DNA of 64,000 nucleotides from Comamonadaceae bacterium. GTDB taxonomy: Bacteria > Pseudomonadota > Gammaproteobacteria > Burkholderiales > Burkholderiaceae_C. Where the stretch lies: assembly GCA_027484575.1 (NCBI GenBank), contig JAIXSQ010000010.1, positions 372,001-436,000 on the forward strand, in the 5' to 3' direction. Both the position numbers and the translations under genes were made by a program. Positions 1-9,660 of this stretch are shown here, piece by piece. Numbering within the stretch: position 1 is the stretch's first letter; each line of letters starts with the position of its first letter. The notes under the pieces are model-generated. The model was not told where the DNA came from. It saw only the letters and a program-made list of their open reading frames with translations, and made no database searches.

Positions 1-592
1 GGGTGTCGGCGAAGCGCACCGCCGGCAGCGCGGCCAGCGGGTGGCGCTGCGGCACGGCCAGCAGCAGCCGGTCGCGCCGGTAGGGGCGCGCCTGCAGCGC
101 GCCGATGCCGGCCTGCGGATGGCAGATGCCCAGGTCGGTGTCGCCGTCCTGGACGGCGCGCACGACCTCGGGGCTCAGGTGCTCCTCCAGGTCGATGCGC
201 ACCTGGCCGTGGGCGGCAGTGAAGCCGGCCAGGTCCTCGGGCAGGAACTGCACGATGGCCGACATGTTGGCGTTGATGCGCACGTGGCCGCGCACGCCCT
301 GGGCGTACTCGCTCAGCTCGCCCTGCATCCGGTCCAGGCTGAGCAGCACCGAGCGCGCATGGTGCAGCAGCGTCTCGCCGGCGGGCGTGAGGTCCACGCC
401 GCGCGCGTGGCGGTAGAGCAGGGGGGTGGCCAGGGCGGCCTCCAGATCGGCCAGCCGCTTGCTCACGGCCGACGCCGCGATGAACTCGCGGTCGGCGGCG
501 CGACCGATGGAGCCTTCCTCGCAGACGGCCACGAACAGCTGCAGCGAGGTCAGGTCCAGTCGGCGCACGAAGCTGCGGTCGAGGGCAGGCAT
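1..592 (-). CDS. LysR-family transcriptional regulator (partial, C-terminus outside window)
   Basis: The frame starts with ATG at 592 and runs off the left edge, leaving about 197 visible residues. Residues ~13-72 form the N-terminal winged helix-turn-helix of LysR regulators (LQLFVAVCEEGSIGRAA, then AVSKRLADLEAAL, then TPAGETLLHHAR). After it come the linker helix and the first half of a periplasmic-binding-protein-like effector domain (VRINANMSAIVQFLPEDLAGF, reading on to DTDLGICHPQAG). The effector and targets cannot be read from the sequence. It lies downstream of gltA on the same strand but is separated by a terminator, so it is probably its own unit. The missing end prevents subfamily assignment. 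The family call is secure. Confidence 0.9.
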   Translation of the reverse strand, partial: MPALDRSFVRRLDLTSLQLFVAVCEEGSIGRAADREFIAASAVSKRLADLEAALATPLLYRHARGVDLTPAGETLLHHARSVLLSLDRMQGELSEYAQGVRGHVRINANMSAIVQFLPEDLAGFTAAHGQVRIDLEEHLSPEVVRAVQDGDTDLGICHPQAGIGALQARPYRRDRLLLAVPQRHPLAALPAVRFADT

Positions 593-697
593 GGCGTCGT
601 GGCTGGCGATGGCGACCGCAATTATTGGGCCGATTCCCGGCTCAGGCATCGCCATCCACGATGGGTGGGCCCGCTGCCGGGCAGGGGCCCGGCCATG

Positions 698-722
698 AAA
701 AAGGCCCGCACGGGGCGGGCCT
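698..722 (-). terminator. Rho-independent terminator after gltA
   Basis: An 8-bp stem AGGCCCGC (702-709) pairs with GCGGGCCT (715-722). Read on the minus strand it is followed by a run of five T (complement of 698-702). It sits 22 bp past the gltA stop and ends the sdh-gltA transcript before the lysR gene. Confidence 0.85.
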
Positions 723-744
723 GGGTGGCTGGCGGCGGGCCGGA

Positions 745-2055
<1,311 letters not shown>

Positions 2056-2083
2056 GTCGGTTCCTTGAACTCTTCGGTCGGTC

Positions 2084-2106
2084 GGCGGGCGAGGGGTGCG
2101 CCCGCC
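2084..2106. repeat. Inverted repeat between sdhE and gltA
   Basis: GGCGGGC (2084-2090) and GCCCGCC (2100-2106) can form a 7-bp hairpin with a 9-nt loop in the 59-bp gap between sdhE and gltA. There is no T-run, so it is not a standard terminator. It may protect or partly separate the sdh and gltA parts of the message. Function is inferred only. Confidence 0.4.
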
Positions 2107-2114
2107 CCATGCAC

Positions 2115-2381
2115 TCAGCGGCTTCGCAGCAGCTCCAGCATCTCTCGCACCTCGGGACGGTCCAGCTCGCCCGAGGCCTCCTTGCGGCGCAGCAGCAGGT
2201 CCAGCAGGTCGTTGTCGGCCAGCTGCATCAGCTCCTCCAGCGCCAGCGCCTGCCGCGGCGTGGTGCGCGCCCCGTGGGTCGCGAAGTAGCGCTCGAGGAA
2301 CAGGTCGTTCTCGAGCAGGCCGCGGCGGCAGCGCCAGCGCAGCTTGCCCAGCTCGTGTTCGTCGATCGCCGCTTCGGCCAC
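2115..2381 (-). CDS. sdhE: Succinate dehydrogenase flavinylation factor (SdhE/Sdh5 family)
   Basis: Small protein of 88 residues that helps attach FAD covalently to SdhA (family role). It carries the family signature [19 protein letters not shown] near residues 14-32, including the RGxxE element, and the Leu/Asp-rich helix [17 protein letters not shown]. The frame remains open far upstream through sdhB. I choose GTG at 2381 because it lies 8 bp after the sdhB stop and gives the usual family length; no strong ribosome binding site is seen. Sitting between sdhB and gltA matches its assembly role and the layout in related Burkholderiales. The identity is firm and the exact start is less so. Confidence 0.9.
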   Translation of the reverse strand: MAEAAIDEHELGKLRWRCRRGLLENDLFLERYFATHGARTTPRQALALEELMQLADNDLLDLLLRRKEASGELDRPEVREMLELLRSR

Positions 2382-2389
2382 GGTCGGTG

Positions 2390-3094
2390 TCAGACGGCCC
2401 GGCGGACCATCAGCTCCTTGATCTTGCCGATCGCCGCAGTCGGGTTCAGGCCCTTGGGGCAGACGTCCGTGCAGTTCATGATCGTGTGGCAGCGGAACAG
2501 GCGGTACGGGTCCTCGAGGTTGTCGAGGCGGTCGTTGGTCGCCTGGTCGCGGCTGTCCGCGATGAAGCGGTAGGCCTGCAGCAGGCCGGCCGGGCCGACG
2601 AACTTGTCGGGGTTCCACCAGAAGCTGGGGCAGCTGGTCGAGCAGCTGGCGCACAGGATGCACTCGTACAGGCCGTTGAGCTCCTCGCGCTCCTCGGGCG
2701 ACTGCAGCCGCTCCTTCTCGGGCGGGATGCTGTCGTTGACCAGGTAGGGCTTGATCGAGTGGTACTGCTTGAAGAAGTCGGTCATGTCCACGATCAGGTC
2801 GCGGACCACCGGCAGGCCGGGCAGCGGCTTGAGGACGATGGGGTCCTTGAGCGTGCGCATGTTGGTCAGGCAGGCCAGGCCGTTCTTGCCGTTGATGTTC
2901 ATCGCGTCCGAGCCGCACACGCCTTCGCGGCACGAGCGGCGGAACGCCAGCGTCGGGTCCTGGGCCTTGAGCTTCATCAGGGCGTCGAGCAGCATGCGCT
3001 CGTTGCCCTCGAGCTCGATCTCGACCGTCTGCATGTACGGCTTGGCGTCCTTGTCCGGGTCGTAGCGGTAGATCTGGAAAGTGCGTTTCTGCAT
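2390..3094 (-). CDS. sdhB: Succinate dehydrogenase iron-sulfur subunit
   Basis: Electron-transfer subunit of complex II, passing electrons from the SdhA flavin to ubiquinone at the inner membrane. Its 234 residues match the family. Three cluster motifs are present: the N-terminal [2Fe-2S] set starting [12 protein letters not shown] (Cys55, Cys60) and ending in [16 protein letters not shown] for the [4Fe-4S] cluster; and [17 protein letters not shown] for the [3Fe-4S] cluster. The N-terminus [14 protein letters not shown] is typical. It follows sdhA after a 66-bp gap and precedes sdhE by 8 bp, so it is part of the sdhCDAB-sdhE-gltA operon. Confidence 0.98.
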   Translation of the reverse strand: MQKRTFQIYRYDPDKDAKPYMQTVEIELEGNERMLLDALMKLKAQDPTLAFRRSCREGVCGSDAMNINGKNGLACLTNMRTLKDPIVLKPLPGLPVVRDLIVDMTDFFKQYHSIKPYLVNDSIPPEKERLQSPEEREELNGLYECILCASCSTSCPSFWWNPDKFVGPAGLLQAYRFIADSRDQATNDRLDNLEDPYRLFRCHTIMNCTDVCPKGLNPTAAIGKIKELMVRRAV

Positions 3095-3160
3095 GGTGGT
3101 TCGCTCGCGAATCTAGGGTCTGCGTGGTCGGCGCGGAAATACGTAAGACAACCTAGCGAA

Positions 3161-4969
3161 TCAGAACGTGCGCACCTTCGGCGGCACCGACTCGACGGTC
3201 AGCGGCTTCAGGTTCACCGGCTTGTAGGTCAGCGAGTTGCTCTCGCTGTGCCACAGGGTGTGCTTCATCCAGTTGGCATCGTCGCGGCCCAGCGGCGCGA
3301 CCGGGTCGTCGGCCGGGCGCTCGTAGTCGCTGACGGTGTGGGCGCCGCGGCACTCCTTGCGGGCGGCGGCCGACTCCATCGTGGCCTGGGCGCACTCGAT
3401 CAGGTTCTCGACCTCCAGCGCCTCGATGCGGGCGGTGTTGAAGACCTTGGACTTGTCCTTCATGCCGATGGCGCCCACGCGCTCGCGGATCGCGGCGATC
3501 TTGGCCACGCCCTCGTCCATGCTGGCCTGGGTGCGGAACACGCCGGCGTGGCGTTGCATGGCCGCGCGGATGTCGTTGGCCACGTCCTGGGCGTACTCGC
3601 CGGACGCGGTGGACTCCAGGCGGTTCAGGCGCTCCAGCGTGCGGTCGGCGGCGTCGGCCGGCAGGTCCTTGTGCGACTTGTTCTTGTTGTTGAACTCGAC
3701 GATGTGGTTGCCGGCGGCGCGGCCGAACACCAGCAGGTCCAGCAGCGAGTTCGTGCCCAGGCGGTTGGCGCCGTGCACGCTCACGCAGGAGCACTCGCCC
3801 ACGGCGTACAGGCCGTTGACGATGGCGTTGTGGCTGTCGGCGGTCTGCACCACCACCTGGCCGTTCACGTTGGTCGGGATCCCGCCCATCTGGTAGTGGA
3901 TGGTGGGCACCACCGGGATCGGCTCCTTGGTGATGTCGACGTTGGCGAAGTTCACGCCGATCTCGTAGACCGACGGCAGGCGCTTGTGGATGGTCTCCGC
4001 GCCCAGGTGGTCGAGCTTGAGGAGCACGTAGTCCTTGTTCGGACCGCAGCCCCGGCCTTCCTTGATCTCTTGGTCCATCGAGCGCGAGACGAAGTCGCGC
4101 GGCGCCAGGTCCTTCAGGGTGGGCGCGTAGCGCTCCATGAAGCGCTCGCCGTTGCTGTTCAGCAGGATCGCGCCCTCGCCGCGGCAGCCCTCGGTCAGCA
4201 GCACGCCCGCGCCGGCCACGCCGGTGGGGTGGAACTGCCAGAACTCCATGTCCTCCAGCGGGATGCCCGCGCGGGCGGCCATGCCCAGGCCGTCGCCGGT
4301 GTTGATGAAGGCGTTGGTGCTGGCAGCGAAGATGCGGCCGGCGCCGCCGGTGGCCAGCAGCGTGGTCTTGGCTTCCAGGATGTACAGGTCGCCGGTCTCC
4401 ATCTCGAGCGCGGTCACGCCCACGACGTCGCCCTCGGCGTCGCGCACCAGGTCCAGCGCCATCCACTCGACGAAGAAGGTGGTGCGCGCCTTGACGTTCT
4501 GCTGGTACAGCGTGTGCAGCATCGCGTGGCCGGTGCGGTCGGCGGCGGCGCAGGCGCGCTGCACCGGCTTCTCGCCGTAGTTGGCCGTGTGGCCGCCGAA
4601 CGGACGCTGGTAGATGGTGCCGTCGGGGTTGCGGTCGAACGGCATGCCCATGTGCTCGAGGTCGTACACGACCTTGGGCGCCTCGCGGCACATGAACTCG
4701 ATCGCGTCCTGGTCGCCGAGCCAGTCGGAGCCCTTGACGGTGTCGTAGAAGTGGTAGTGCCAGTTGTCCTCGGACATGTTGCCCAGCGACGCGCCGATGC
4801 CGCCCTGGGCGGCCACGGTGTGCGAACGGGTCGGGAAGACCTTGGACAGGACGGCCACGTTCAGGCCGGCGCGGGCCAGCTGGAGCGAGGCGCGCATGCC
4901 GGAGCCGCCGGCGCCGACGATGACGACGTCGAAGCGACGGCGGGTGATGTTCTTGCTGCTGTACGACAC
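3161..4969 (-). CDS. sdhA: Succinate dehydrogenase flavoprotein subunit
   Basis: Catalytic subunit of complex II, oxidising succinate to fumarate on the cytoplasmic side of the membrane. The protein has 602 residues. The FAD-binding Rossmann motif VIVGAGGSGMRAS lies near residue 18. The covalent-FAD histidine is His50 in PTRSHTVAAQGG. The catalytic-region motif FHPTG is at about 246-250, and the C-terminal substrate-binding segments (GANRLGTNSLLDLLVFGRAAG) are intact. The start codon is GTG at 4969, preceded by GAAGAA. The gap to sdhD is only 4 bp, consistent with translational coupling. Confidence 0.98.
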   Translation of the reverse strand: MSYSSKNITRRRFDVVIVGAGGSGMRASLQLARAGLNVAVLSKVFPTRSHTVAAQGGIGASLGNMSEDNWHYHFYDTVKGSDWLGDQDAIEFMCREAPKVVYDLEHMGMPFDRNPDGTIYQRPFGGHTANYGEKPVQRACAAADRTGHAMLHTLYQQNVKARTTFFVEWMALDLVRDAEGDVVGVTALEMETGDLYILEAKTTLLATGGAGRIFAASTNAFINTGDGLGMAARAGIPLEDMEFWQFHPTGVAGAGVLLTEGCRGEGAILLNSNGERFMERYAPTLKDLAPRDFVSRSMDQEIKEGRGCGPNKDYVLLKLDHLGAETIHKRLPSVYEIGVNFANVDITKEPIPVVPTIHYQMGGIPTNVNGQVVVQTADSHNAIVNGLYAVGECSCVSVHGANRLGTNSLLDLLVFGRAAGNHIVEFNNKNKSHKDLPADAADRTLERLNRLESTASGEYAQDVANDIRAAMQRHAGVFRTQASMDEGVAKIAAIRERVGAIGMKDKSKVFNTARIEALEVENLIECAQATMESAAARKECRGAHTVSDYERPADDPVAPLGRDDANWMKHTLWHSESNSLTYKPVNLKPLTVESVPPKVRTF

Positions 4970-4973
4970 TTCT

Positions 4974-5339
4974 TCAAACCCTCCAGAGCACCTGGATGGC
5001 CCAGCCGGCGCAGCCGGTGAGCCAGACGATCACGAACACCTGCAGCGCGAGCCGCACGCCGATGGGCTTGATGTAGTCCATCAGGACGTCGCGCATGCCC
5101 ACCCACACGTGCCACAGCAGGGCGGCGATGACCGAGAAGGTCAGCACCTTCATCCACTGGGCCCCGAAGATGCCGGCCCACTTGTCGTAGCCGACCGGGC
5201 CGCGCGTGAGCAGCAGCTGCGCCAGGACCACCACGGTGAACAGCGCCATGAGGACGGCGGTCACGCGCTGGCTGAGCCAGTCGCGCATGCCGTAATGAGC
5301 GCCGACGACCGTGCGACGCGAACCGTAATTGACTGCCAT
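4974..5339 (-). CDS. sdhD: Succinate dehydrogenase membrane anchor subunit
   Basis: Small hydrophobic subunit (121 residues) that anchors complex II and shares the haem b and ubiquinone site with SdhC. Three hydrophobic helices are visible: VTAVLMALFTVVVLAQLLL, VLTFSVIAALLWHVWVGMRD and LQVFVIVWLTGCAGWAIQVL. The histidine in LLWHVWVGMRDVLMDYI is in the usual place for the family's conserved His/Asp segment. ATG at 5339 is preceded by AAGGA. It starts 23 bp after sdhC and ends 4 bp before sdhA. SdhD subunits vary strongly in sequence, so the call rests on position, length and helices together. Confidence 0.95.
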   Translation of the reverse strand: MAVNYGSRRTVVGAHYGMRDWLSQRVTAVLMALFTVVVLAQLLLTRGPVGYDKWAGIFGAQWMKVLTFSVIAALLWHVWVGMRDVLMDYIKPIGVRLALQVFVIVWLTGCAGWAIQVLWRV

Positions 5340-5362
5340 ATCTACGTGTCCTTGCTCGGGTA

Positions 5363-5803
5363 TCAGTACAGGCCGAACAGCTTGGCGCCCAGCAGCAGGG
5401 TCAGCAGCACGCTGACGGCCAGCACGACCTTGGCGCTCTTGCCGCCGAACTGCTTGCTGGTGGCCGTGTGGCTGACGTCCATCCACAGGTGGCGCACGCC
5501 GGCGGTGAAGTGGTGCAGGTAGGCCCAGATCAGCGCCAGCACCACGAGCTTCATGAACCAGCCCGGAATGAAAGCAAGGCCGCTGTCGAAGGCGGCCTTG
5601 AAACGTGCGAACGAGATCTCGGAGGAGACGGAGGTGTCGAACATCCAGATGATCAGCGGCATCAGGATGAACATCAGCACGCCGCTGACGCGGTGCAGGA
5701 TCGAGACGATCCCGGGCGCCGGCAGGCGGTAGCTGGGGAGGTCCGTCAGGGCGTTGATGTTGCGGAACTGCGGCCGGTCGGCCCGCTTCTGCGCTACGGT
5801 CAT
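5363..5803 (-). CDS. sdhC: Succinate dehydrogenase cytochrome b556 subunit
   Basis: Haem- and quinone-binding membrane subunit of complex II, 146 residues from ATG at 5803. The N-terminal part carries RPQFRNINALTDLPSYRLP and SILHRVSGVLMF; the Ser and Arg of this segment form part of the quinone site in the family. A second signature, YLHHFTAGVRHLWMD, contains the predicted haem-ligand histidine. Three transmembrane helices are visible. The frame extends 20 codons further upstream, but MTVAQKRADRP is the natural family N-terminus. It is the first gene of the sdh operon, with a promoter-like sequence and a short hairpin in its leader. Confidence 0.95.
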   Translation of the reverse strand: MTVAQKRADRPQFRNINALTDLPSYRLPAPGIVSILHRVSGVLMFILMPLIIWMFDTSVSSEISFARFKAAFDSGLAFIPGWFMKLVVLALIWAYLHHFTAGVRHLWMDVSHTATSKQFGGKSAKVVLAVSVLLTLLLGAKLFGLY

Positions 5804-5829
5804 GGGGGTGAGGGCTTTCTTCTGAAGGC

Positions 5830-5844
5830 TCGGACGAAGTCCGA
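5830..5844 (-). repeat. Small hairpin in the sdhC leader
   Basis: TCGGAC (5830-5835) and GTCCGA (5839-5844) form a 6-bp hairpin with a 3-nt loop about 26 nt before the sdhC start, inside the predicted 5' leader. It could affect message stability. Nothing more can be said from sequence. Confidence 0.35.
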
Positions 5845-5869
5845 CGCGGCAGGCGGCGGACAACCGGAA

Positions 5870-5897
5870 ATTCTATTTCAACGCAACAAGCTGACAC
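5870..5897 (-). promoter_or_regulatory. Predicted sigma70-type promoter of the sdh operon
   Basis: On the minus strand GTGTCA (5897-5892) and TAGAAT (5875-5870) are spaced 16 bp apart in the 130-bp gap between gntR and sdhC. This predicts a transcription start near 5863 and a leader of about 60 nt. The -10 element is good and the -35 weak. The gap does not contain the 12-bp palindrome found upstream of gntR. Confidence 0.5.
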
Positions 5898-5933
5898 GCA
5901 GGTTGCAAGGTACCCGACAGTCCTTCTCGCGAC

Positions 5934-6713
5934 TCAGCTGAGGTCATTGCGGTAGTGGCGGTCGTCGGTGCGGTACAGGCCCCGGCGCAGTTCCATCGGC
6001 ACGTCGTTGTAGGTGAAGGCCACCCGCTCGACGCTCAGCAGCGGCCAGCCTTCGGGCACGGCCAGCAGCCGGGCCTGCTGGGCGTCGGCCGCCACGGCCC
6101 GCAGCTTTTCCTCGGCGCGCACCATGCGCACGCCGAATTCCAGCTCGAACATCGCGTAGGTCGGTCCCTGGTAGGCGGCCATCTGCTCGGTCGTCAGGCC
6201 CTTGAACGCGACGCCCGGCAGCCACAGGTCCTCGAGGATGGTGGGGCTGCCGGCGAACGACAGCACGCGCCGCACCTGCACCACCGGGTCGCCGGTGCGC
6301 AGCCCGAGGATGCGGGCCACCTCGGCGGTCGCGCGGGTGCGGCGGCAGTCGAGGATGGTGCGCTCGGCCGGTCCCTGCGCGTCGCGCTCGCCGGCGTCGG
6401 GCACCAGCCGCAGGAAGCGGTACTGCACGTGCTGCTCGGCATGGGTGGCCACGAAGGTGCCCTTGCCCTGGCGGCGCACCAGCAGGTTGTCGGCCGACAG
6501 CTCGTCGATCGCCTTGCGCACGGTGCCCTGGCTGACGCGGAAGCGCGCGGCCAGGTCCATCTCGCTGGGGATCGCCTCGCCGGGCTTCCATTCCCCGCCC
6601 TGCAGGCTCTGCAGGATCAGCCCCTTGATCTGCTGGTACAGCGGGCTGAACGCCGGCTGCGCGTGCGCTGCGTCGGCGGCGAGGCTGTCGTCCTGCGGGG
6701 GCGTGGAGGGCAT
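5934..6713 (-). CDS. GntR-family (HutC-type, UTRA domain) transcriptional regulator
   Basis: Regulator of 259 residues from ATG at 6713. An N-terminal winged helix-turn-helix (SPLYQQIKGLILQSLQGGEW, then IPSEMDLAARFRVSQGTVRK) is followed by an effector domain of the UTRA type, with the segments RTGDPVVQVRRVLSFAGSPT and WPLLSVERVAFTYNDVP and the typical end RRGLYRTDDRHYRND. The frame is open further upstream, but MPSTPPQDD is the first start giving normal family proportions. It lies between the sdh operon (same strand, downstream) and mdh (divergent). A 12-bp palindrome inside its own promoter makes autoregulation and control of mdh likely. UTRA regulators sense small metabolites; the ligand here is unknown. 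Confidence 0.9.
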   Translation of the reverse strand: MPSTPPQDDSLAADAAHAQPAFSPLYQQIKGLILQSLQGGEWKPGEAIPSEMDLAARFRVSQGTVRKAIDELSADNLLVRRQGKGTFVATHAEQHVQYRFLRLVPDAGERDAQGPAERTILDCRRTRATAEVARILGLRTGDPVVQVRRVLSFAGSPTILEDLWLPGVAFKGLTTEQMAAYQGPTYAMFELEFGVRMVRAEEKLRAVAADAQQARLLAVPEGWPLLSVERVAFTYNDVPMELRRGLYRTDDRHYRNDLS

Positions 6714-6751
6714 GGGCGGGGTGGCTGCAGCCGGGGTGCTGCGGGGTGCGG

Positions 6752-6779
6752 ATGATATCTTATATAAGACATAAGACAA
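6752..6779 (-). promoter_or_regulatory. Predicted gntR promoter with embedded operator
   Basis: On the minus strand TTGTCT (6779-6774) and TATCAT (6757-6752) are spaced 16 bp. The spacer is almost filled by the palindrome TCTTATATAAGA (6758-6769), so a bound regulator would block RNA polymerase directly. Confidence 0.65.
6758..6777. promoter_or_regulatory. Palindromic operator-like site, probably for the adjacent GntR regulator
   Basis: TCTTATATAAGA (6758-6769) is a perfect 12-bp palindrome. An extra half-site follows directly: ATAAGAC occurs at 6764-6770 and again at 6771-6777. It lies between the -35 and -10 of the gntR promoter and just upstream of the mdh -35. An identical 12-mer occurs at 28911-28922. 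That GntR binds here is inference from position and symmetry. Confidence 0.7.
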
Positions 6780-6780
6780 A

Positions 6781-6809
6781 TTGACCCGGACCGGCCCTGC
6801 GGGTACACT
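6781..6809 (+). promoter_or_regulatory. Predicted sigma70 promoter of mdh
   Basis: TTGACC (6781-6786), a 17-bp spacer and TACACT (6804-6809) form one of the best sigma70 matches in the window. The predicted start near 6816 leaves a leader of about 110 nt before the mdh ATG. The GntR-type palindrome ends 12 bp upstream of the -35. Confidence 0.75.
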
Positions 6810-6928
6810 GTCGCCCTGTTCCGCGAGGGCCTCGCCCGCTCTGAGCCGCATGCCGCCGGGTGCCCGGCGGCCGGCCCGCCCGACCCAGGCTTCGCGCCGT
6901 TTCGCCAACCTTCCTTTCGGAGATCCCC

Positions 6929-7915
<987 letters not shown>

Positions 7916-7928
7916 GCGCGGGGCGGCC

Positions 7929-8903
7929 TTGCACCCTCGCGACATCCTCCTCGGCGCCCAGGCGCGCACCGGCACCCTGCCGGTGTGCGACCACTACAGC
8001 GGCGTCGAGGCCCGGATGCGCAAGAGCCTGCAGATGCAGGCCGAGCTGGCCCAGGAGTTCGGCGCCTGCGTCGTCGACGTCACGCTCGACTGCGAGGACG
8101 GCGCACCCGTGGGCGGCGAGGCCGAGCACGCGGCGCTGGTGACCGAGCTGGCGCTGGGCGCCGCGCCCGGCGCCCGCGTCGCGGTGCGGGTGCACCCGGT
8201 CGACCATGCGTCCTTCGGCGCCGACGTGCAGGCCATCGTCGGCCGGGCCGGCCACCGGCTGTGCCACGTGATGGTCCCCAAGGTCGAGACCCCGGCCGAC
8301 GTCGAGCACGCCGCCCGGGCCCTCGATGCCGCCGGCGCCCCGGCGCTGCCGCTGCATGCGCTGATCGAGTCGCCCGGCGCGGTACACCGCGCCTTCGACA
8401 TCGCGGCGCACCCGCGGGTGCAGTCGCTCAGCTTCGGGCTGATGGATTTCGTCTCGGCCCACGGCGGGGCCATCCCGTCGCACGGCATGGGCGTGGCCGG
8501 CCAGTTCGGCCACCCGCTGGTGGTGCGCGCCAAGCTCGAGATCGCGTCGGCCTGCCACGCGCACGGCAAGGTGCCGTCGCACTGCGTGGTCACCGAATTC
8601 AAGGACCGTGGTGCCATGGCCGCCGCCGCGCGGCGGGCCGCCCACGAGTTCGGCTACACCCGGATGTGGAGCATCCATCCGGACCAGGTCCGTCCCATCC
8701 TGGAGGCCATGTCGCCCAGTGCAGGCGAGGTGGAGGAGGCGGTGCGGATCCTGCTCGCGGCGCAAGCCGCCGGCTGGGCCCCGGTCAGCCATGCAGGCCA
8801 GCTGCACGACCGGGCCAGCTACCGTTTCTACTGGCAGGTGCTGGAGAGGGCGCACCGAACGGGCACGCCGTTGCCCACCGAGGCCCGGGCGTGGTTCGCC
8901 TGA
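7929..8903 (+). CDS. HpcH/HpaI aldolase / citrate lyase beta-subunit-like protein
   Basis: A 324-residue TIM-barrel protein of the HpcH/HpaI-CitE superfamily, which cleaves or forms C-C bonds in acids or acyl-CoA esters using Mg2+. Conserved acidic positions are visible in [22 protein letters not shown] and [13 protein letters not shown]. The start appears to be TTG at 7929, 13 bp after the mdh stop. The first in-frame ATG (~residue 30) would remove the first conserved strand. Genes for citrate lyase alpha and gamma subunits are absent, so it is unlikely to be a true citrate lyase; a malyl- or citramalyl-CoA type substrate is possible but not shown. The tight spacing to mdh suggests co-transcription. 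Confidence 0.8.
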   Translation: MHPRDILLGAQARTGTLPVCDHYSGVEARMRKSLQMQAELAQEFGACVVDVTLDCEDGAPVGGEAEHAALVTELALGAAPGARVAVRVHPVDHASFGADVQAIVGRAGHRLCHVMVPKVETPADVEHAARALDAAGAPALPLHALIESPGAVHRAFDIAAHPRVQSLSFGLMDFVSAHGGAIPSHGMGVAGQFGHPLVVRAKLEIASACHAHGKVPSHCVVTEFKDRGAMAAAARRAAHEFGYTRMWSIHPDQVRPILEAMSPSAGEVEEAVRILLAAQAAGWAPVSHAGQLHDRASYRFYWQVLERAHRTGTPLPTEARAWFA

Positions 8904-8929
8904 GGCCTCAACCGCACGAGGATCCCCGC

Positions 8930-9616
8930 ATGCGTCCGCTCTCCACCGCCTGCCTCGCCGTCGCCCTGGCCTGCACGGCCCACGCCACGGCGCTGGCCCA
9001 GGCCCCCGCCAAGCCGGCCGCCAAGGCCGCGGCGCCCGCCAAGCGCGGCGCCGACGCGCTCGCCCCCGGCGCCCGCAAGGCCGTCGAGGAGCTCACCCCC
9101 ATCGACGACGACCCCAACGTGCGCATCACCGAGGCCGACCTCGACGTGGCCCGCCAGGTGCACGTGGGCGACATGCCCTGCGAGCTGGGCGCCACGGTGC
9201 GCGTGCGCCCGGCACGGCGCGACGGCCTGTTCGTGGTCATGACCAGGGGCCACCGCTTCCTGATGCACCCCGTCGAGAGCCGCACCGGCGCGATCCGCCT
9301 GGAGGATCCCAAGCGCGGCGCCATGTGGCTGCAGCTGGGCAACAAGTCGATGCTCATGAGCCAGAAGCTCGGCCAGCGCCTGGCCGACGAATGCCAGAGC
9401 CCGCAGCAGCAGGCCGTGGCCGACGACCTCAAGCGCAACCCGCGCCCCAGCATCCTCGAGCCGATGCCGGCGCACGGCGGCGGCCACGGCCCGATGCACG
9501 GGCAGGGCGGCATGCCCTGCTGCCAGCCGGGCGCCCAGCCGCCGGCCGCTCCCCCGGCAGCGGCCGAGCCCGCCGCGCCGGCCGCCGGCGCGGCCCCCGG
9601 CACGCCCGCCAACTGA
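8930..9616 (+). CDS. Exported protein of unknown function
   Basis: I do not recognise a named family. The 228-residue protein starts at ATG 8930 after GAGGAT and has a clear Sec signal peptide ([19 protein letters not shown], cleavage near ALAQA). An Ala/Lys/Pro-rich spacer follows, then a compact domain at ~50-160 with the segments [19 protein letters not shown] and [19 protein letters not shown] and a second cysteine in ADECQSPQ. The C-terminal ~60 residues are His/Gly/Pro/Ala-rich with MPCCQPG. It lies between the CitE-like gene and acnB in the same direction and probably shares their transcript. A periplasmic role is likely. Confidence 0.75.
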   Translation: MRPLSTACLAVALACTAHATALAQAPAKPAAKAAAPAKRGADALAPGARKAVEELTPIDDDPNVRITEADLDVARQVHVGDMPCELGATVRVRPARRDGLFVVMTRGHRFLMHPVESRTGAIRLEDPKRGAMWLQLGNKSMLMSQKLGQRLADECQSPQQQAVADDLKRNPRPSILEPMPAHGGGHGPMHGQGGMPCCQPGAQPPAAPPAAAEPAAPAAGAAPGTPAN

Positions 9617-9660
9617 CACCTTTCCACGACCGACTCAGAGACCCGCACGGAGAAGACCCC

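Noticed and set aside
2096..5020. 974-codon plus-strand frame opposite sdhB and sdhA
   Set aside because: Shadow frame; the minus strand encodes complete succinate dehydrogenase subunits there.
7929..8903. True citrate lyase beta subunit (citE)
   Set aside because: The citD and citF partners and the citrate lyase ligase are absent; only superfamily membership is supported.
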